Positions 19,641 to 30,912 of a DNA stretch of 64,000 nt are shown here, one piece after another. The notes under the pieces are model-generated. The model did not search any database. It had not been told where the DNA came from and saw only the letters and a program-made list of their open reading frames with translations. The DNA lies in the NCBI GenBank assembly GCA_023213395.1, contig CM041465.1, positions 72,609,741 through 72,673,740 on the forward strand, in the 5' to 3' direction. The stretch is from Cycas panzhihuaensis. Lineage: Eukaryota > Cycadophyta. Each line of letters opens with the position of its first letter. The first letter of the stretch is position 1. The position numbers and the translations under genes are program-made.

Positions 19641-22129
19641 TGAAACGCCTCCGCTGGGCAATGATCCAACGCCAAGTGAAGGGCATAGAAACAATATGCT
19701 AAGGCTAACTAGCGAGGATCATACCTCGCAGACGCCCGCGCGCCGAGCGCTGCACGGATCGCAAGGTGCTCGTTGCTTCCACGTAGCTGCAAGACGAGGC
19801 CTTCCTACCCTTCGATGGCCGGAAGGGGAAAAGACCTCACACGCCGCGGCTTCTCAAGGCAATGAGAAGGCGACGAGGGGCAATCAACCGAACGTGTCAC
19901 GGGTAAAGGGGTAAGTGTGGCTAAGGGGTATAGGTAAATGGGACCTATACTACTATGTCGCAATGTAATAAAGAAGTACAAGAAAGCAAATGTAAAGTAA
20001 ACGATTTATTTTTTCTTTCTTTCCCTTATGTTCCTTTACGATCAAAGTAAATGCAACGGCGTAAAACACAAAGTAAACACGAAAGATACGCGGAAATACC
20101 CGGACACGGGTCCGAAAGCGTAAATACGGGTTTCCCTCCTGTCGCACTCCTTCCCTCCGCCTTCCGCGCATGCAACGCCGATCAAGGCGTCGAAGGGGTT
20201 CACTTACCTCCCGGAGCATGCAAGAACTAACAAACCGAAAGAACGGAAAGTAAAGCTCAAAACAACCAAAAAGGGAAAGGCGTACTCAGACAATGACCCA
20301 AGAACGGGTTGACCTCGCGCACCCCTCCCTCTCAAGCGATCCCGCACACAACCAGAGAGAGAACACCCTCCTCCTGGAGAGAGGCTACCAAACGATAAGA
20401 TATATGTATATGTATATGCCGAAAATGAAATCAACTAGGCTAGCCGATTAGTTAAGCACCAACATATAACGGAAGGAAACAAAGTCACATGACACATATG
20501 GGCCGTCATACACCATAAACGCACCGAGTGGGATTGAGTGTAGCCTCGGGATGGCTAACTCACCCACGAGAGGTCACCACAGGATATAGGAAAACAATGC
20601 TAGCACGCAACAGATGGGTCGGCGGACAACAAATGGCCTCCGCCAATGAGGGAACCCAAGCCAACCCTCCAAGGTTTCTCCAGCCCCGTCTCCTAAGAAA
20701 GCGGGTGATAAAGGGAGAGGATAAGGGACGGAACCCTTGGGGAGAAGGACGGAATGGGGACGGAACCCCACCTATCTCCCTCAAATCCTCGTAAAAGCCC
20801 TTTATGCCGGCTAGCTTAGAAAATGGCAAAAGAGGAAACTCGGTGGGAGAGGATGAGTTTTAGGGAATCACAAGAAAAATGCGCCTAACCTAGGGCAGCG
20901 CTCTAGTAAGCCACAACTACTAAGGTTATATGCATCAAACAACCAAAAGAAACTCAAAGGAAGTGCATGCAAACAAGAGGAAAGAATTTGCAAGCAACTC
21001 AATGGAAAAAACAAGCAAAAAAGTACTAATAGAGCCAATAAATACCTTGAATGGAGAAGAATGAGTGCATGTAGGCACTTAGCAACTGGGGCAAAGCAAG
21101 CGGTGTCCAAGAAGTGGAGTTGAATGTCCTTTGCATGAGAGTGGAAGAGTAGAGCCTCATGCAAGTTGGGAGCTTGAGAACGGGTCTTTGGAGTGGATTT
21201 TGATGGAGAAAACCTCTTGAAGCCTTGGATCTTTGTGAGGAGAGATGGTGCTTGTAATGGAGCTCCGTAGGGGGCAAAGAATGGCCCCGCAACTCCGCCT
21301 AATAAGCACCCTCAGATCTCTGTCCAACTGCTGTAGGAGAAGCTCTCTTGTCACTCTTTCTTTTTGTTTTCTAATAGAGAGTTTTTCTTGGAAGTCTTGA
21401 AAAGTGAGTTGAAGAAAGAATCAAAATGAGTGAAAAAAAGGCTTTTATGCCTTGGGCATAGCAAGTGAACGTTGGAGGCCCTCAGGCGCCTCCAACCGTT
21501 CGGAGCCACGCCATTCCGCTAAAAACGCTACCATCGTCGCGTGGTTTCTTTTTTTCAAATTTGAGCAATCGTATCACGGCAAACTTCGCATCACAGAAAT
21601 CCAGACCGCTTAGTTTACCGCTGCATCACCAAACTCAAAAAAAGAAGAAAATGCAACATGAAAGTCATAAAAAATCAGTTTTTAGGGTAAGAACAAGGGC
21701 TAAGCCTGAAATACATCAACTGGGGAAAGGCCCAGGCAGTGGGCAAGTACTCAAAATGGTGCAAAGAGCCCTAACTAAGGGTTAAACTAGGCTTGGGAAG
21801 GGTTTGCAACATAAGTGGCACGTGGTAACACGAATAAGCAAGCTGGCACAAGCATCCCGAAAGACCATGGAGACATCGTGAGTGGCTATACGCCATACGG
21901 GGTGTCGCATCCGCTTATGGATGCCCCCGCTGTGAGTCGTCATAGGCTAAGAGGTGCCGTTAAGCACATGCGTTATGAACAGGCAATCAAACAAATGCAT
22001 GTAGGCAGGCACATGTCAATCAAACTATTCTAAATTCCCTTAGCAAACATAAGTAAGAAAAGTATGAACATATACCTGCACAAACCTGTGTCGATGTGTC
22101 CCGAGTCCATTCCCAATAATTGGGAAACA
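19641..22129 (-). repeat. Element C 5' LTR (right copy)
   Basis: The 2,489 bp sequence starts TGTTTCCC on the minus strand with a short internal inverted repeat (CCCAATTATTGGG) and ends GCGTTTCA. The TATA-like run is at about 20399-20418. Compared with the left LTR it differs by many one- or two-base indels and substitutions, so insertion is not recent. Confidence 0.93.
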
Positions 22130-22134
22130 CCATT
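22130..22134. repeat. Right target-site duplication of element C (CCATT)
   Basis: This matches CCATT at 6670-6674 exactly. Confidence 0.92.
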
Positions 22135-22352
22135 CATTCTTCGAACCCTGGTAACTATAGGTAAAAATAAAATAAAATAAAATAAAAATAAAGAATAAAA
22201 ATAGTAAACCCTTCTCCAAACATATTAGCTTAGCTGTCAAAGCCTTGCATGTCGTTGTGGATTAGCTCCACCATTGAAGTGAAATTGAACCTACAATGCA
22301 ACTTGTCATCTTGGCGAAAACCCTTACACCCTGCAGTTCTTTGCCCCCTCAA

Positions 22353-22602
22353 TGGGTTTGAATCTGAGCATATCTCTACAACGGATGGTAGAAGAGGCCC
22401 AAGCAAATCAGCCCCATTCCTGCCACTTCTTGACCATGCAGCTAACCCCACATTAGAGCATAAAGATAATAAACAGTGTCGATAATTAGGCCTCCACTTA
22501 GGATTGCTAGGACCATAAGCAGCTAAAAGAAACGTACCAGGAAGAGTCTTAACTTATTCTGTAGTGGCTTCTGGAGCTAATGTTCTAGCTTTAGTGGAGC
22601 CC
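22353..22602 (-). pseudogene. Captured fragment of phosphatidylinositol 4-kinase alpha
   Basis: One minus-strand frame reads STKARTLAPEATTE, a stop, VKTLPGTFLLAAYG, PKWRPNYRHCLLSLCSNVGL and LLGPLLPSVVEICSDSNP. This follows, in order, a stretch of plant PI4K-alpha N-terminal to the kinase domain (recalled motifs APEATTERVETLPAGF, DYRHRLLSLCSDVGLAA and GPLLPAVAEICSDFDP). Similarity stops after SNP, where the native protein would continue toward a conserved LLKLFRNLW. The single TAA replaces an Arg codon. About 83 codons are present, with no kinase domain. It lies inside element B, left unchanged by the later C insertion beside it, and is antisense to B. Confidence 0.75.
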
Positions 22603-24244
22603 GCCGTTCATTACGTAGTTTTCGACATTTGCAATTTGGAGTCGACAGTAGGGTGCAGGCCGCGTGATTGCGAACGATGGTGCCTACGCAAGAGAGCGAT
22701 GTGGGCAATGCATGCAGGGCAGATGGCGACGGTAGTGCCACCCCTTTGAAAGTTTTTAAATATTTCTTTTTTTTTTTTTAATAAAGGTTTTTAAAAAAAT
22801 TTATTGAATTATATATTCTTTTAAATCCGGGCAGCTAAAACGATTCTAGCCCCTCATATACCAAGCCCCTAGTCATATTCATATTTATATGACCTTTATC
22901 CTTAGTTTAAATAGGCTAATTCATTTTTTATTTTTATTTTTATTTTTATTTTTTTTAATCCTATATAGGGTTACTGATAATTTTTTACCATAACTCCTCA
23001 CTAGCTTATCAGTTTCTGGTGAAACTAGTTTCATTGGATCATAAATATTTTTTAGATTAATTTTGACTGGTCATATGACCAATTTGGTACTGATTTGACC
23101 ATGTTTCAGTCGATTTAAAGTTAATCTGTCCTTTTTTCAGTCTTTTTTAAACCTTTTACAAATCACTTTTTGAATTGATTATATTTTACCACCGGGAAAC
23201 TATTTTTCTACCTGGATTTATTCTATAGTGATCTACATTCAATAAACTTCATTACCCACCTTTTATTTTATTTTTTAGAATTCATTTTGACCACTATTTT
23301 AATCACTGAAAGTGGCATTTTAGTGGTTTTCATCACATTTTAAACATTTTTTACATAAAGGTACTAGTTGCCATTTTCACTATAACTTTTTTGTTTGACA
23401 TCCAAATTTAGTCCCCTTAGTTTCGTTGGGAAGCTGACTCATTTCCCTTTAAAGTGACATAATTTTTTATACATTTTAACGTACTTTTACTAATTTTCAA
23501 AAGCATTAAATTAGAGGTACTGGGTAGTCGTTAACCTGCTATTTTTTACATATTTTTATATATACTTCTCAAAATTTTTTAGTTGAAAGTATATTGAACA
23601 ATTTTCTAAATAATATTTAATCATTTTTTATTATTTTATAAAGTTTTATTATTAATTTTATGCTTTTTTGAGCTTCCTGCTCCTGTTAGGCCTTAAAATG
23701 AGGTCTATACCTTTGAATCATTAAAATATTAACTTATAAGAACTCGTTTTCAAAACAGTCAATTCCGTTGGATTTATATTTTATTAATCCTCATACTGGT
23801 AAAGTTTCATTTTATTCTGACATTGTTTAGTATATTTTTGAAGCATCCAAACTTGAAGTCATCCTCTAACTCTTCTTTTAAAAAAGTTTCTTCATACTCC
23901 TTATCTTTCAAAGTAAAATATACATATTATTCAATTTTTTCAGCATTATATATTATCATCAAGGCTAAGGATTTATTGTATTAAGAATTTACATTTATTC
24001 ATTTGGAGAAAATCTAAAGGTTAAAATCTTATTTCAGATTTATATCATTAAAAGGATATTGGTATATGATTTCAAAGTTGCTTCTATATTCATTATTTCT
24101 TTATTGCATTTAGTTCATTTCTTTTTAAAAGGCATTATATTTCTTTTGAAAAGTATATTTGACATCATATAAGTTTAGTCACTTATTGACTTTATTTGAT
24201 TTGATAAAAGCATACTTTTTATGTACTAAAATTTCTTTGATAAA
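22603..24244 (+). other. Element B internal region between gene fragment and gag
   Basis: It is GC-balanced to about 22745, then strongly AT-rich with T runs. I recognise no coding sequence, RNA gene or repeat family. Short TTTTTATTTTTATTT runs near 22925-22955 are simple sequence. Confidence 0.5.
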
Positions 24245-24920
24245 ATGGCACAATTTCCCATTTTCGATGGCCATAACTTTTCACTATGGTATAACACCAT
24301 GTAAAATTACTGTATTGAACATAATCTTCTAAAATATTTGAAATATGAATGTGATCTTAGCATTAAAGAAAATTTTAGAAAGGATAATGAAGTTTTAGAT
24401 TTATTATTTTGCACTATGAATAATGATATTTTTTCAAAGGTTTTTGAATTAACAACTTCCAAATCAGTTTGGGATGCATTGATTTCTACTTATGGGGGAG
24501 ATACCCTCCATATATTTGATGATATTTTTGATGAGCATATGAGACATGCGATAGAATAGGTGAATCATAATGACAACACATATGAATATTCAAATCAAAT
24601 GTAGGACCAACTTGCTACACAAGTACCTGATCCTCCATTTGAGGGGGAGAATGAATCTTATGACATGATGGAGAATGAATCTTATAATATGACAGAAAAG
24701 AGACATAATGATATGATAATCAAAGTTAAATTTTTAGAATTTAAAGTCAAAGTTACAACTCTTCTTTTTTATACAAATCAAGCATCATTTACTTACAATT
24801 TTTTTACATCATTCTATGGTAAAGAAACATATATAGCTATAAGGATGAGAAGAGTTAATAAAGATCAAGATCAGAATTTTAAAGTTTTTTTGAAATACAA
24901 GCTCCATAAGTTCAAGTAGA
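24245..24920 (+). pseudogene. Element B copia gag remnant
   Basis: The start MAQFPIFDGHNFSLWYNTM matches the start of copia gag / UBN2-type proteins (F-DG-NF--W---M). After one stop it continues DNEVLDLLFCTMNNDIF and ELTTSKSVWDALISTYGG, the characteristic VW--L---YG motif. Further stops follow and the C-terminal half is acidic and unlike normal gag. The zinc knuckle, protease and all of pol are missing before the 3' LTR at 24958. Such gag-only elements can be mobilised in trans; that is inference here. Confidence 0.75.
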
Positions 24921-24948
24921 AGATACAAATGTTCGTGATGACCATTAT

Positions 24949-24957
24949 GGAGGAGAA
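24949..24957 (+). other. Element B polypurine tract
   Basis: GGAGGAGAA directly precedes the TG of the 3' LTR, the expected plus-strand primer position. Confidence 0.75.
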
Positions 24958-25375
24958 TGTTGAAGTTAATCGTCATCAATCCACTCTCACCTTCCAACCA
25001 GGATTGTACACCTCATCAACCTCATTTTACACGTGGGTGCTCAACATGTGTAGGTAAGTTAATATTAATTTGAATTAGTTTCATTTGAGTTAAGTTAATA
25101 TTATTTTATTATTATTTTAAATTTTAGGGGTTGAGGAGCTTCCCTCCTCCCCCAAAATTATAAATATTGAGGGATGTGCAACCCTGATGTCTTTAGACAC
25201 TGCCCTTATTGAGAAATTTGTAACTCTCTTCACAATATGGCTTGAATACAATGATTTCATGGTTTATGCTATATTGCAACATTGATGTATTAAATATTTA
25301 TATTGATATTTTGATCTATTGATTATTTGATATATGTTCTGCCCTATTCTCCTACAATTCTATTTTTTTCCTACA
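24958..25375 (+). repeat. Element B 3' LTR
   Basis: The 418 bp copy begins TGTTGAAG and ends CCTACA, followed by CTCTA (25376-25380). It aligns with 3163-3583 with moderate divergence. Confidence 0.93.
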
Positions 25376-26237
25376 CTCTACACTACATACTTAGAGTGGA
25401 AGTATGGAAAAGGGTTGAGTATATATTAATCTCGCAGACAAAGTATACTTGAAAAAATCTAAAGAAAATTAAAATAGATGATTGTAAACCTATGCCTACC
25501 CCCATTGGGACAGGTTCTAGATTGACAATATAATGTGGTAGAGCAAATATTAATTCAACATTATATAGGCAACTAGTAGAAAGTCTAATATACATTATTA
25601 CTACCAAATTTGATATATCTTTTGCAGTTGGAATGGTGTCTTAATTTATGGTAGTGTCAAAAATTAGGGATAGTCACTAGAAGGCTACAAAGAGGATCCT
25701 TGAATACTTGAAAGTAATAAATAAATATAGACTTAAATTCCAACATAATGATAATTTTATGTTAACAGGATTCATAAATTCTTATTGGGTTAAATATACA
25801 AATAGTAGAGTAATAACTTTTAAATATTGATTTAGTCTAGGTTTAGCTACCATCATATGAAGCAGTTAAAAGTAATCATATATTATTATATCCTCTACTA
25901 AAGTAAAGTACAAGGCTACAATCATAGCAGCTATTGAATCCATTTAGTTATGGTAGATTCTAAACAACATGAGACTTTAGTAATTAAAGCCAATTATACT
26001 ATACTGTGACAATTAGAGTACTTTGAAGATTGCAAAACATCTTTTGTTCCACCCTCATGCTAAGTATATTGAGGTGCCCCATCACTTTATTTAAGAATTA
26101 ATTTAAAAATATGTGATTATATGGTGTATAGGCCAACAGAAGAATAACTAGCTGATATTTTCACCAAACCACTAGCATGTGAAAGATTCTAAACTTTGAG
26201 GGATAGTTTAAGTGTCAAGAAAAATGACATAAATATT
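25376..26237 (+). pseudogene. Element A: decayed copia RT C-terminus and RNase H
   Basis: Reading plus through many frame changes, the copia order continues from 3162: a KPMPTP-like motif, RQLVESLIY...TKFDISFAVG, the connection segment TRRLQRGSLNT, then RNase H landmarks AAIESI, YCDN, STLKIAKHLLFHPHAKYIE and LADIFTKPLACERF. No frame is intact. Together with 2611-3162 it forms one pol gene interrupted by element B. Confidence 0.85.
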
Positions 26238-26578
26238 AAAGGGGGGGTTTTAACTAGTAATGTATATTTCTAGATCATAATCTTGAGTCATAAGCCTCCC
26301 CTTTAATATTTTTATTATATGAGTGAATTTGATATTGATATGAGTGATGAGTCATTAAGAGTTACAACTCACGCTTAATTTGTGTCATTTAGTTAGGATT
26401 AATATTTTGTTTTAGTATTATACTTATGCACGTACAGTGTATTGTAAAGACTGTAATAAGAGAAGATTATATTTGAGATTATGTTAATTAATTTGAAAGT
26501 AATTTTCATCTTTATTAATAGTCAATCCCTCCATTTTAGTTTCTATATTGCCTGCTTTGAAGTTTAACAACTATCACA
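26238..26578 (+). repeat. Element A polypurine tract and probable 3' LTR
   Basis: AAAGGGGGGG at 26238-26247 follows the end of RNase H by the usual short distance. The following AT-rich sequence to about 26578 is the expected 3' LTR position. The end is uncertain because the 5' LTR is not in the window for comparison. Confidence 0.5.
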
Positions 26579-26699
26579 TTCTATCATAAATTGATAAATA
26601 TCTTTCTTCAATCCTTTTTAGTAAAAGGAATGTTTAATATTTTTACAAGTTTTGTTTATACATATGTATCTAATGGTAGGGGCAGAGTAGCATTCTTAG

Positions 26700-28960
26700 C
26701 AAACTATGTTTATAAATATTAAGTATCGAGTAGATTGTGTCTTTGTACTAGAGGGCATTATCCTTCTATTTGAACCTCTTATCTTGTATTGCCATTCTAT
26801 CTTATAAATGTAATATAATCTACTCAGTTTGAGGATCCCTTGAATATTCTTATTATACTTCAATAATCCAAGCAAGAGTTATTATAGACATGGCACATAG
26901 GGATTGGTCTTCATCATTTTATAAGAAAGCATTTACAACAACATTCTATATACCTTTCTTATAAATGATTTAAAAAACAAAGGCTTATAACTAGTTTATC
27001 CACCTCTATTATTATTCTGATAGAGTTGGTCATTTCAAAAAATATTTAAAACTATCATGTTCTTTTTTAACTTGGAATTTATTGCTAATTAAATATTGTC
27101 ACCATATTATAATTGCATGGATAATGGTTACCATTTCTTTTTCATACATATATTGTGATTTCTCCTTCTCCTTAAATGTATAGCTCTCATAAATAATGGG
27201 TCAATCATTTTGTATTATTACTGCCCTCAATCCTTCTCCAAATGCATTGTTGTCGATAACAAAGGGTTATTTGAAGCTTGGCATAGAAATAATAGGTGAT
27301 GATAACTTTTATTTTCTTAAGGTTGTTAAAGGATTTATCTACTCAATCATCCCATCTAAAGGTATCTTTCTTAGTCAGGTTCAAGAGAGTAGGAGTTGTA
27401 CATCCATAATCCTTGATAAACCTTATATAAAAGCTTATTACCCCTAAAAAAACTTTCATATTTATTACATTTGTTGGAGTGAGCCAATCTAATATCACTT
27501 AAATTTTCATTAGATCTAATTTGATGCCTTTCCTTAAAATTATGTGTCCTAAGTATTCTACCTCTTGTCTCCCAAAGGTGTACTTAACTTGTTTAGTGAA
27601 AAGAGCATTATCTTGCAGTATTTGTAGCTCTTACCTAACATCTTGTAGGTGCTCTTCTTAGATTTTGTTGTAGATCAAGATATTATCAAAGAAGATTAAT
27701 ATAAATCTCTAGAGATATGGGTAAAGTACCTTATTCATGATAGCTTAGAAAGTAATCAGTGCGTTTGTTAATCTGAAGGGCATGACTTTGAATTCATAGT
27801 GTCCTTCATGAATGCAAAAAAACATTTTTTGCCATGTCTTGCACTCTTACTCAAATTTCATAACATGATCTCAAATCAATTTTCGTAAAGCACTAGCCTC
27901 TACATAGCTCATGATCAAAAATAATTTTTTTGTTATAGCCTCATTCAAAGGTCTGTAATCAACACACATCTTAAAAGATCTATACACTTTGGGTACCAAG
28001 ATGGCTAGGGCTACAAGTAGACTTTTGTTAGGTATAATTAACCTTTACTCTAGTAGTTTATAAGTTAATTTCTCTATGATCACCTTATAATAGTAAGGGA
28101 GTCAATAAGGTTACATGTTGATTAGTGACATCCCTAGTTCCAACTTAATTACATGCTCTATCCTTTTTATCTAGAGATAGGGGCTTAGGAAGTTCTTCAA
28201 AAACTCCTGGGAATTCTTGTAATAATAATCATCATCTCTAAGTAGACATCCTTCTCTTCTATTACTCTAATTGTATAATAATTAATAGCGTACTCCAAAT
28301 CTCCTTTCTTCAATATTTTCTCTATTAAATATGGGGAAGCATCTTGGTTAGATAGTTTGGATAGAGCTTGTAATATATATTTCCTTGCCCTTCTACTAAA
28401 ATTTCATAAATAGCTTATTATAATGCATCACATTCGAATACAAGGTCGATAATCATTATATTTCTAGTACCACATTGACTCCTCCTACATGCATTATAAA
28501 CACTAATGATTATATTGTATAATCAATCATTGACAATGATACATTTTGATAAATCCCACTAAATGGCATGGTCTTTCCTCTTGTTATAGCTACTTGGAAT
28601 TGCTTTTATTATTTATTTGTTAATAAAATTATGTATACTCCCATAGTCGATTAGGATTATTACCTTGGTGATTTTTTATTATTCCCTCAAGGCTTAAGAT
28701 CTAGGATGATATAAGGAACCTTATATGGCTTGTAGTAAAATCTCCATTCTTGAGATATCATATTCTTTCTCTAAGGATGGGTCTTTAATAATTTATTTAG
28801 TGCCATTTGTTATGTCTATCATTTTCTCCTCCTCTATAGGCTACTTGTTCTCCATTGTATATAATTTTTTAGGCAAATTGATTAAGTGACATAAGTGGTC
28901 CTTAATTTTTTTACCACATTTGAAATACATGCCTTGTTTAAGATGTTTTATTCTTGTATG
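26700..28960 (-). pseudogene. Element F: decayed Ty3/gypsy pol (chromovirus-like)
   Basis: The minus strand, in order, shows a knuckle-like MYFKCGKKIKDHLCH (about 28930), a protease-like VIILIDYGSIHNFIN (about 28660), EFPGVFEELPKPLSLD (about 28190), RT landmarks MCVDYRPLNEAITKK (about 27965), HEGHYEFKVMPF, NILIYNK..EEHLQDVR and EVEYLGHII, then RNase H-like YEKEMVTIIHAI, RWIN and LCAMSIIT. Stops and frameshifts are dense. Integrase is missing; similarity fades near 26700 beside element A's LTR. The layout matches chromovirus-type gypsy elements, but clade assignment is not secure. Confidence 0.8.
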
Positions 28961-29059
28961 TAACACTCGCTTGATAAAGGGGTCCTGGAACTTATGATGT
29001 AGGATTCACCTGTAAGGTACCCTTGTAATTCTAGTTATCCCTTTTGGGTTGTTCTAGTG

Positions 29060-29430
29060 GACCTAAAATATTATTTAACAATAAATAACAAGAATTCAAT
29101 AGTTGTCTAATAGTAACACAAATATAGTTTAGTAGATTTAGATTTAATTAGATAAATGTTTGTATTCAAAAATAAAATAATAGACAATAGTAAATCAATA
29201 ATTTGGCAAGCACCAAAGTGCCGAAATAACAAATAATAATCCATTATGGAAAAGAATAATAAATCATACATCATTGAGTTAAAACCTCCTCTATTTATAG
29301 GCTCAAAGATGGGCCACTTTATGGGGCAACTTTTATAATAATAATAATAATTAAATATTGACTCATAATAATAATAATAATTTATGATTATTACATTATG
29401 TCATTATACAACCTCAAGGCATCATCAATA
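29060..29430 (-). repeat. Element F probable 5' LTR, same family as element G LTRs
   Basis: On the minus strand this shows the same design as the G LTRs: GTCAATATTT, an (ATT)n run, a TATAAATA segment, TTATTATT.TTT, and TTATTTCGGCACTTTGGTGC, where G has TTATTTTGGCACTTTGGTCC. It lies directly upstream of F's pol in matching orientation. Ends are approximate. Confidence 0.5.
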
Positions 29431-30547
29431 CTAGGATAAAATAGTTATGAAATAGATACATTAAGAAGCATCTAGTGAAATAAAGGTTATGGATCTTGAA
29501 ATTGCCACATAGGAAGACAAAGCCTAGTACCAACATAATTTGCATGTTCTAATACTTTGAGGGCAAAACATCTTTTAGTGAGGCGAAGTTATTATATATT
29601 AACACCTCTCTTGGAACACATCCACGAGTATTTAAAGAAGAGATTGGCATGGGTTAATGACCATTAAAATATTCTTTACAGCTTTGGCTTATTGGAGGAA
29701 ACTTGCAAGTAGCAACATTTATCTAGAGGCATCCTTACTTCTAAGAGGGTTGATCACTCATTATTCTTTCATTTATTCTATATATTTCGTTGTTAGTAAT
29801 AATATGTTCATTATTCTATGAATAATTTGTTGTGGGAAAGCTATCAAATCCTATCACGTTCATAACATTCTCCAAATATTAAATACTATTTTACTATGCC
29901 CTAAACATATCTTTTAGTTCAATTATCGCAACACAAACCATAATTCTTTTTAACTAAAATGGTATATTTACTCACAAGGAGTAACATACCATATCATCAT
30001 TTAATATATCATTTGATAGTTTTTCAATACTACCACCACAAATCTTTAATATTTGCACACTCTCCTCTCATCAACTAAATGGGTAGACCTACTTAAAAGG
30101 GTAGATGTACTTAATATTTGCCCATGTTTTATGAGAAAACTTAATATTAGATTGTAGGTAATACATATAATGCTTAATATTCATAATATCCCCTGCAATG
30201 TATGTTAAACCTAAATATTAATATGATACATTGAATATATTCTATCTTTACCTTTTAGACACAAATCCTCTAATTAACTAAATTTCTAAATTTTCATTTT
30301 TTTGTTGGAAGGAATACTTATCATATTATCATGGGTACAAAATTCACCCCACCTAAGGGTATAAGCACATGGTGTCATTATAAGAGGAAAACTCCTTTAA
30401 TATCCAATGGAGGTCAAGTAGATTTATTTACATAACAAATTCAAAATTGCCACAAAAATCTTAAAAACACACAGCCTAACCTCTTAATGGTGTAGGGCAT
30501 ACGACACTCTTTCCTTAAGTGATTGAATAATCAATGAGAATTGACTC
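29431..30547. other. AT-rich stretch without recognised genes
   Basis: I see no conserved open frame, LTR pair or RNA gene in this stretch. Confidence 0.5.
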
Positions 30548-30912
30548 TATAGTAATCCTAGAACTGTTAATAACAAATAGAAGTCAATATTTTATTTTAT
30601 TTATTATTACTACTACTACTACTATTATTATTATTAAAGTCTACTTTTTTATAAATGGACCATTTTGGCACTTATAAATAAGGGGGATCCCTAATTTATT
30701 TATGTATGCTTATTATTTTGTTATAATAGCTTAATATCCTATTATTTTGGCACTTTGGTCCTTGAAGCAAATGCATCATTACAACTTTCTTATTTATTAC
30801 TGAATTGTTGTCAAGTTTATTATATATCAAACTATTGTGTTTTTTGAGTTTGTTAATTATTGATCTAATAAACGGTTGAATATCATATCATTTCTATTTC
30901 AAGCATGCTTCA
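30548..30912 (+). repeat. Element G 5' LTR
   Basis: The 365 bp LTR contains an (ATT)/(ACT)n microsatellite at about 30601-30637 and the block TATTTTGGCACTTTGGTCC. It is longer than the 3' copy chiefly because of the microsatellite and one short segment. Confidence 0.8.

Larger units (their letters stand above)
6675..22129 (-). mobile_element. Element C: Tat-like Ty3/gypsy retrotransposon with antisense PMD gene
   Basis: C is a 15,455 bp element with LTRs of about 2.5 kb, a CCATT duplication and gag-pol on the minus strand. In minus-strand order it holds the 5' LTR (22129-19641), primer site, gag, protease, RT, integrase, an oppositely oriented PMD gene, an additional RNase H domain next to the 3' LTR, and the 3' LTR (9177-6675). 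The Tat branch is assigned from the RT and integrase motifs, the extra RNase H and the TGGCGACC-type primer site. RNase H between RT and integrase is missing. All frames carry indels or stops, so this copy cannot be autonomous. It is markedly GC-richer than its host DNA. Confidence 0.9.
3163..25375 (+). mobile_element. Element B: long non-autonomous copia-type LTR retrotransposon (LARD / gag-only)
   Basis: B is bounded by two LTRs of about 420 bp and a CTCTA duplication. It has an initiator-Met tRNA primer site and a purine-rich tract before the 3' LTR. Without the nested element C (6675-22129) it is about 6.8 kb. The internal region holds a repeat-rich leader, two host-gene-like fragments on the minus strand, and a decayed copia gag near the 3' end. 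No protease, integrase, RT or RNase H is seen. It therefore resembles a large retrotransposon derivative mobilised in trans. This is inferred from structure; no family name is assigned. Confidence 0.85.

Noticed and set aside
22130-22200. GGTTCGAA-like box near a (TAAAA)n run as a second SINE
   Set aside because: No A box, clear 5' end or flanking duplication was found, and the site lies at the element C junction.
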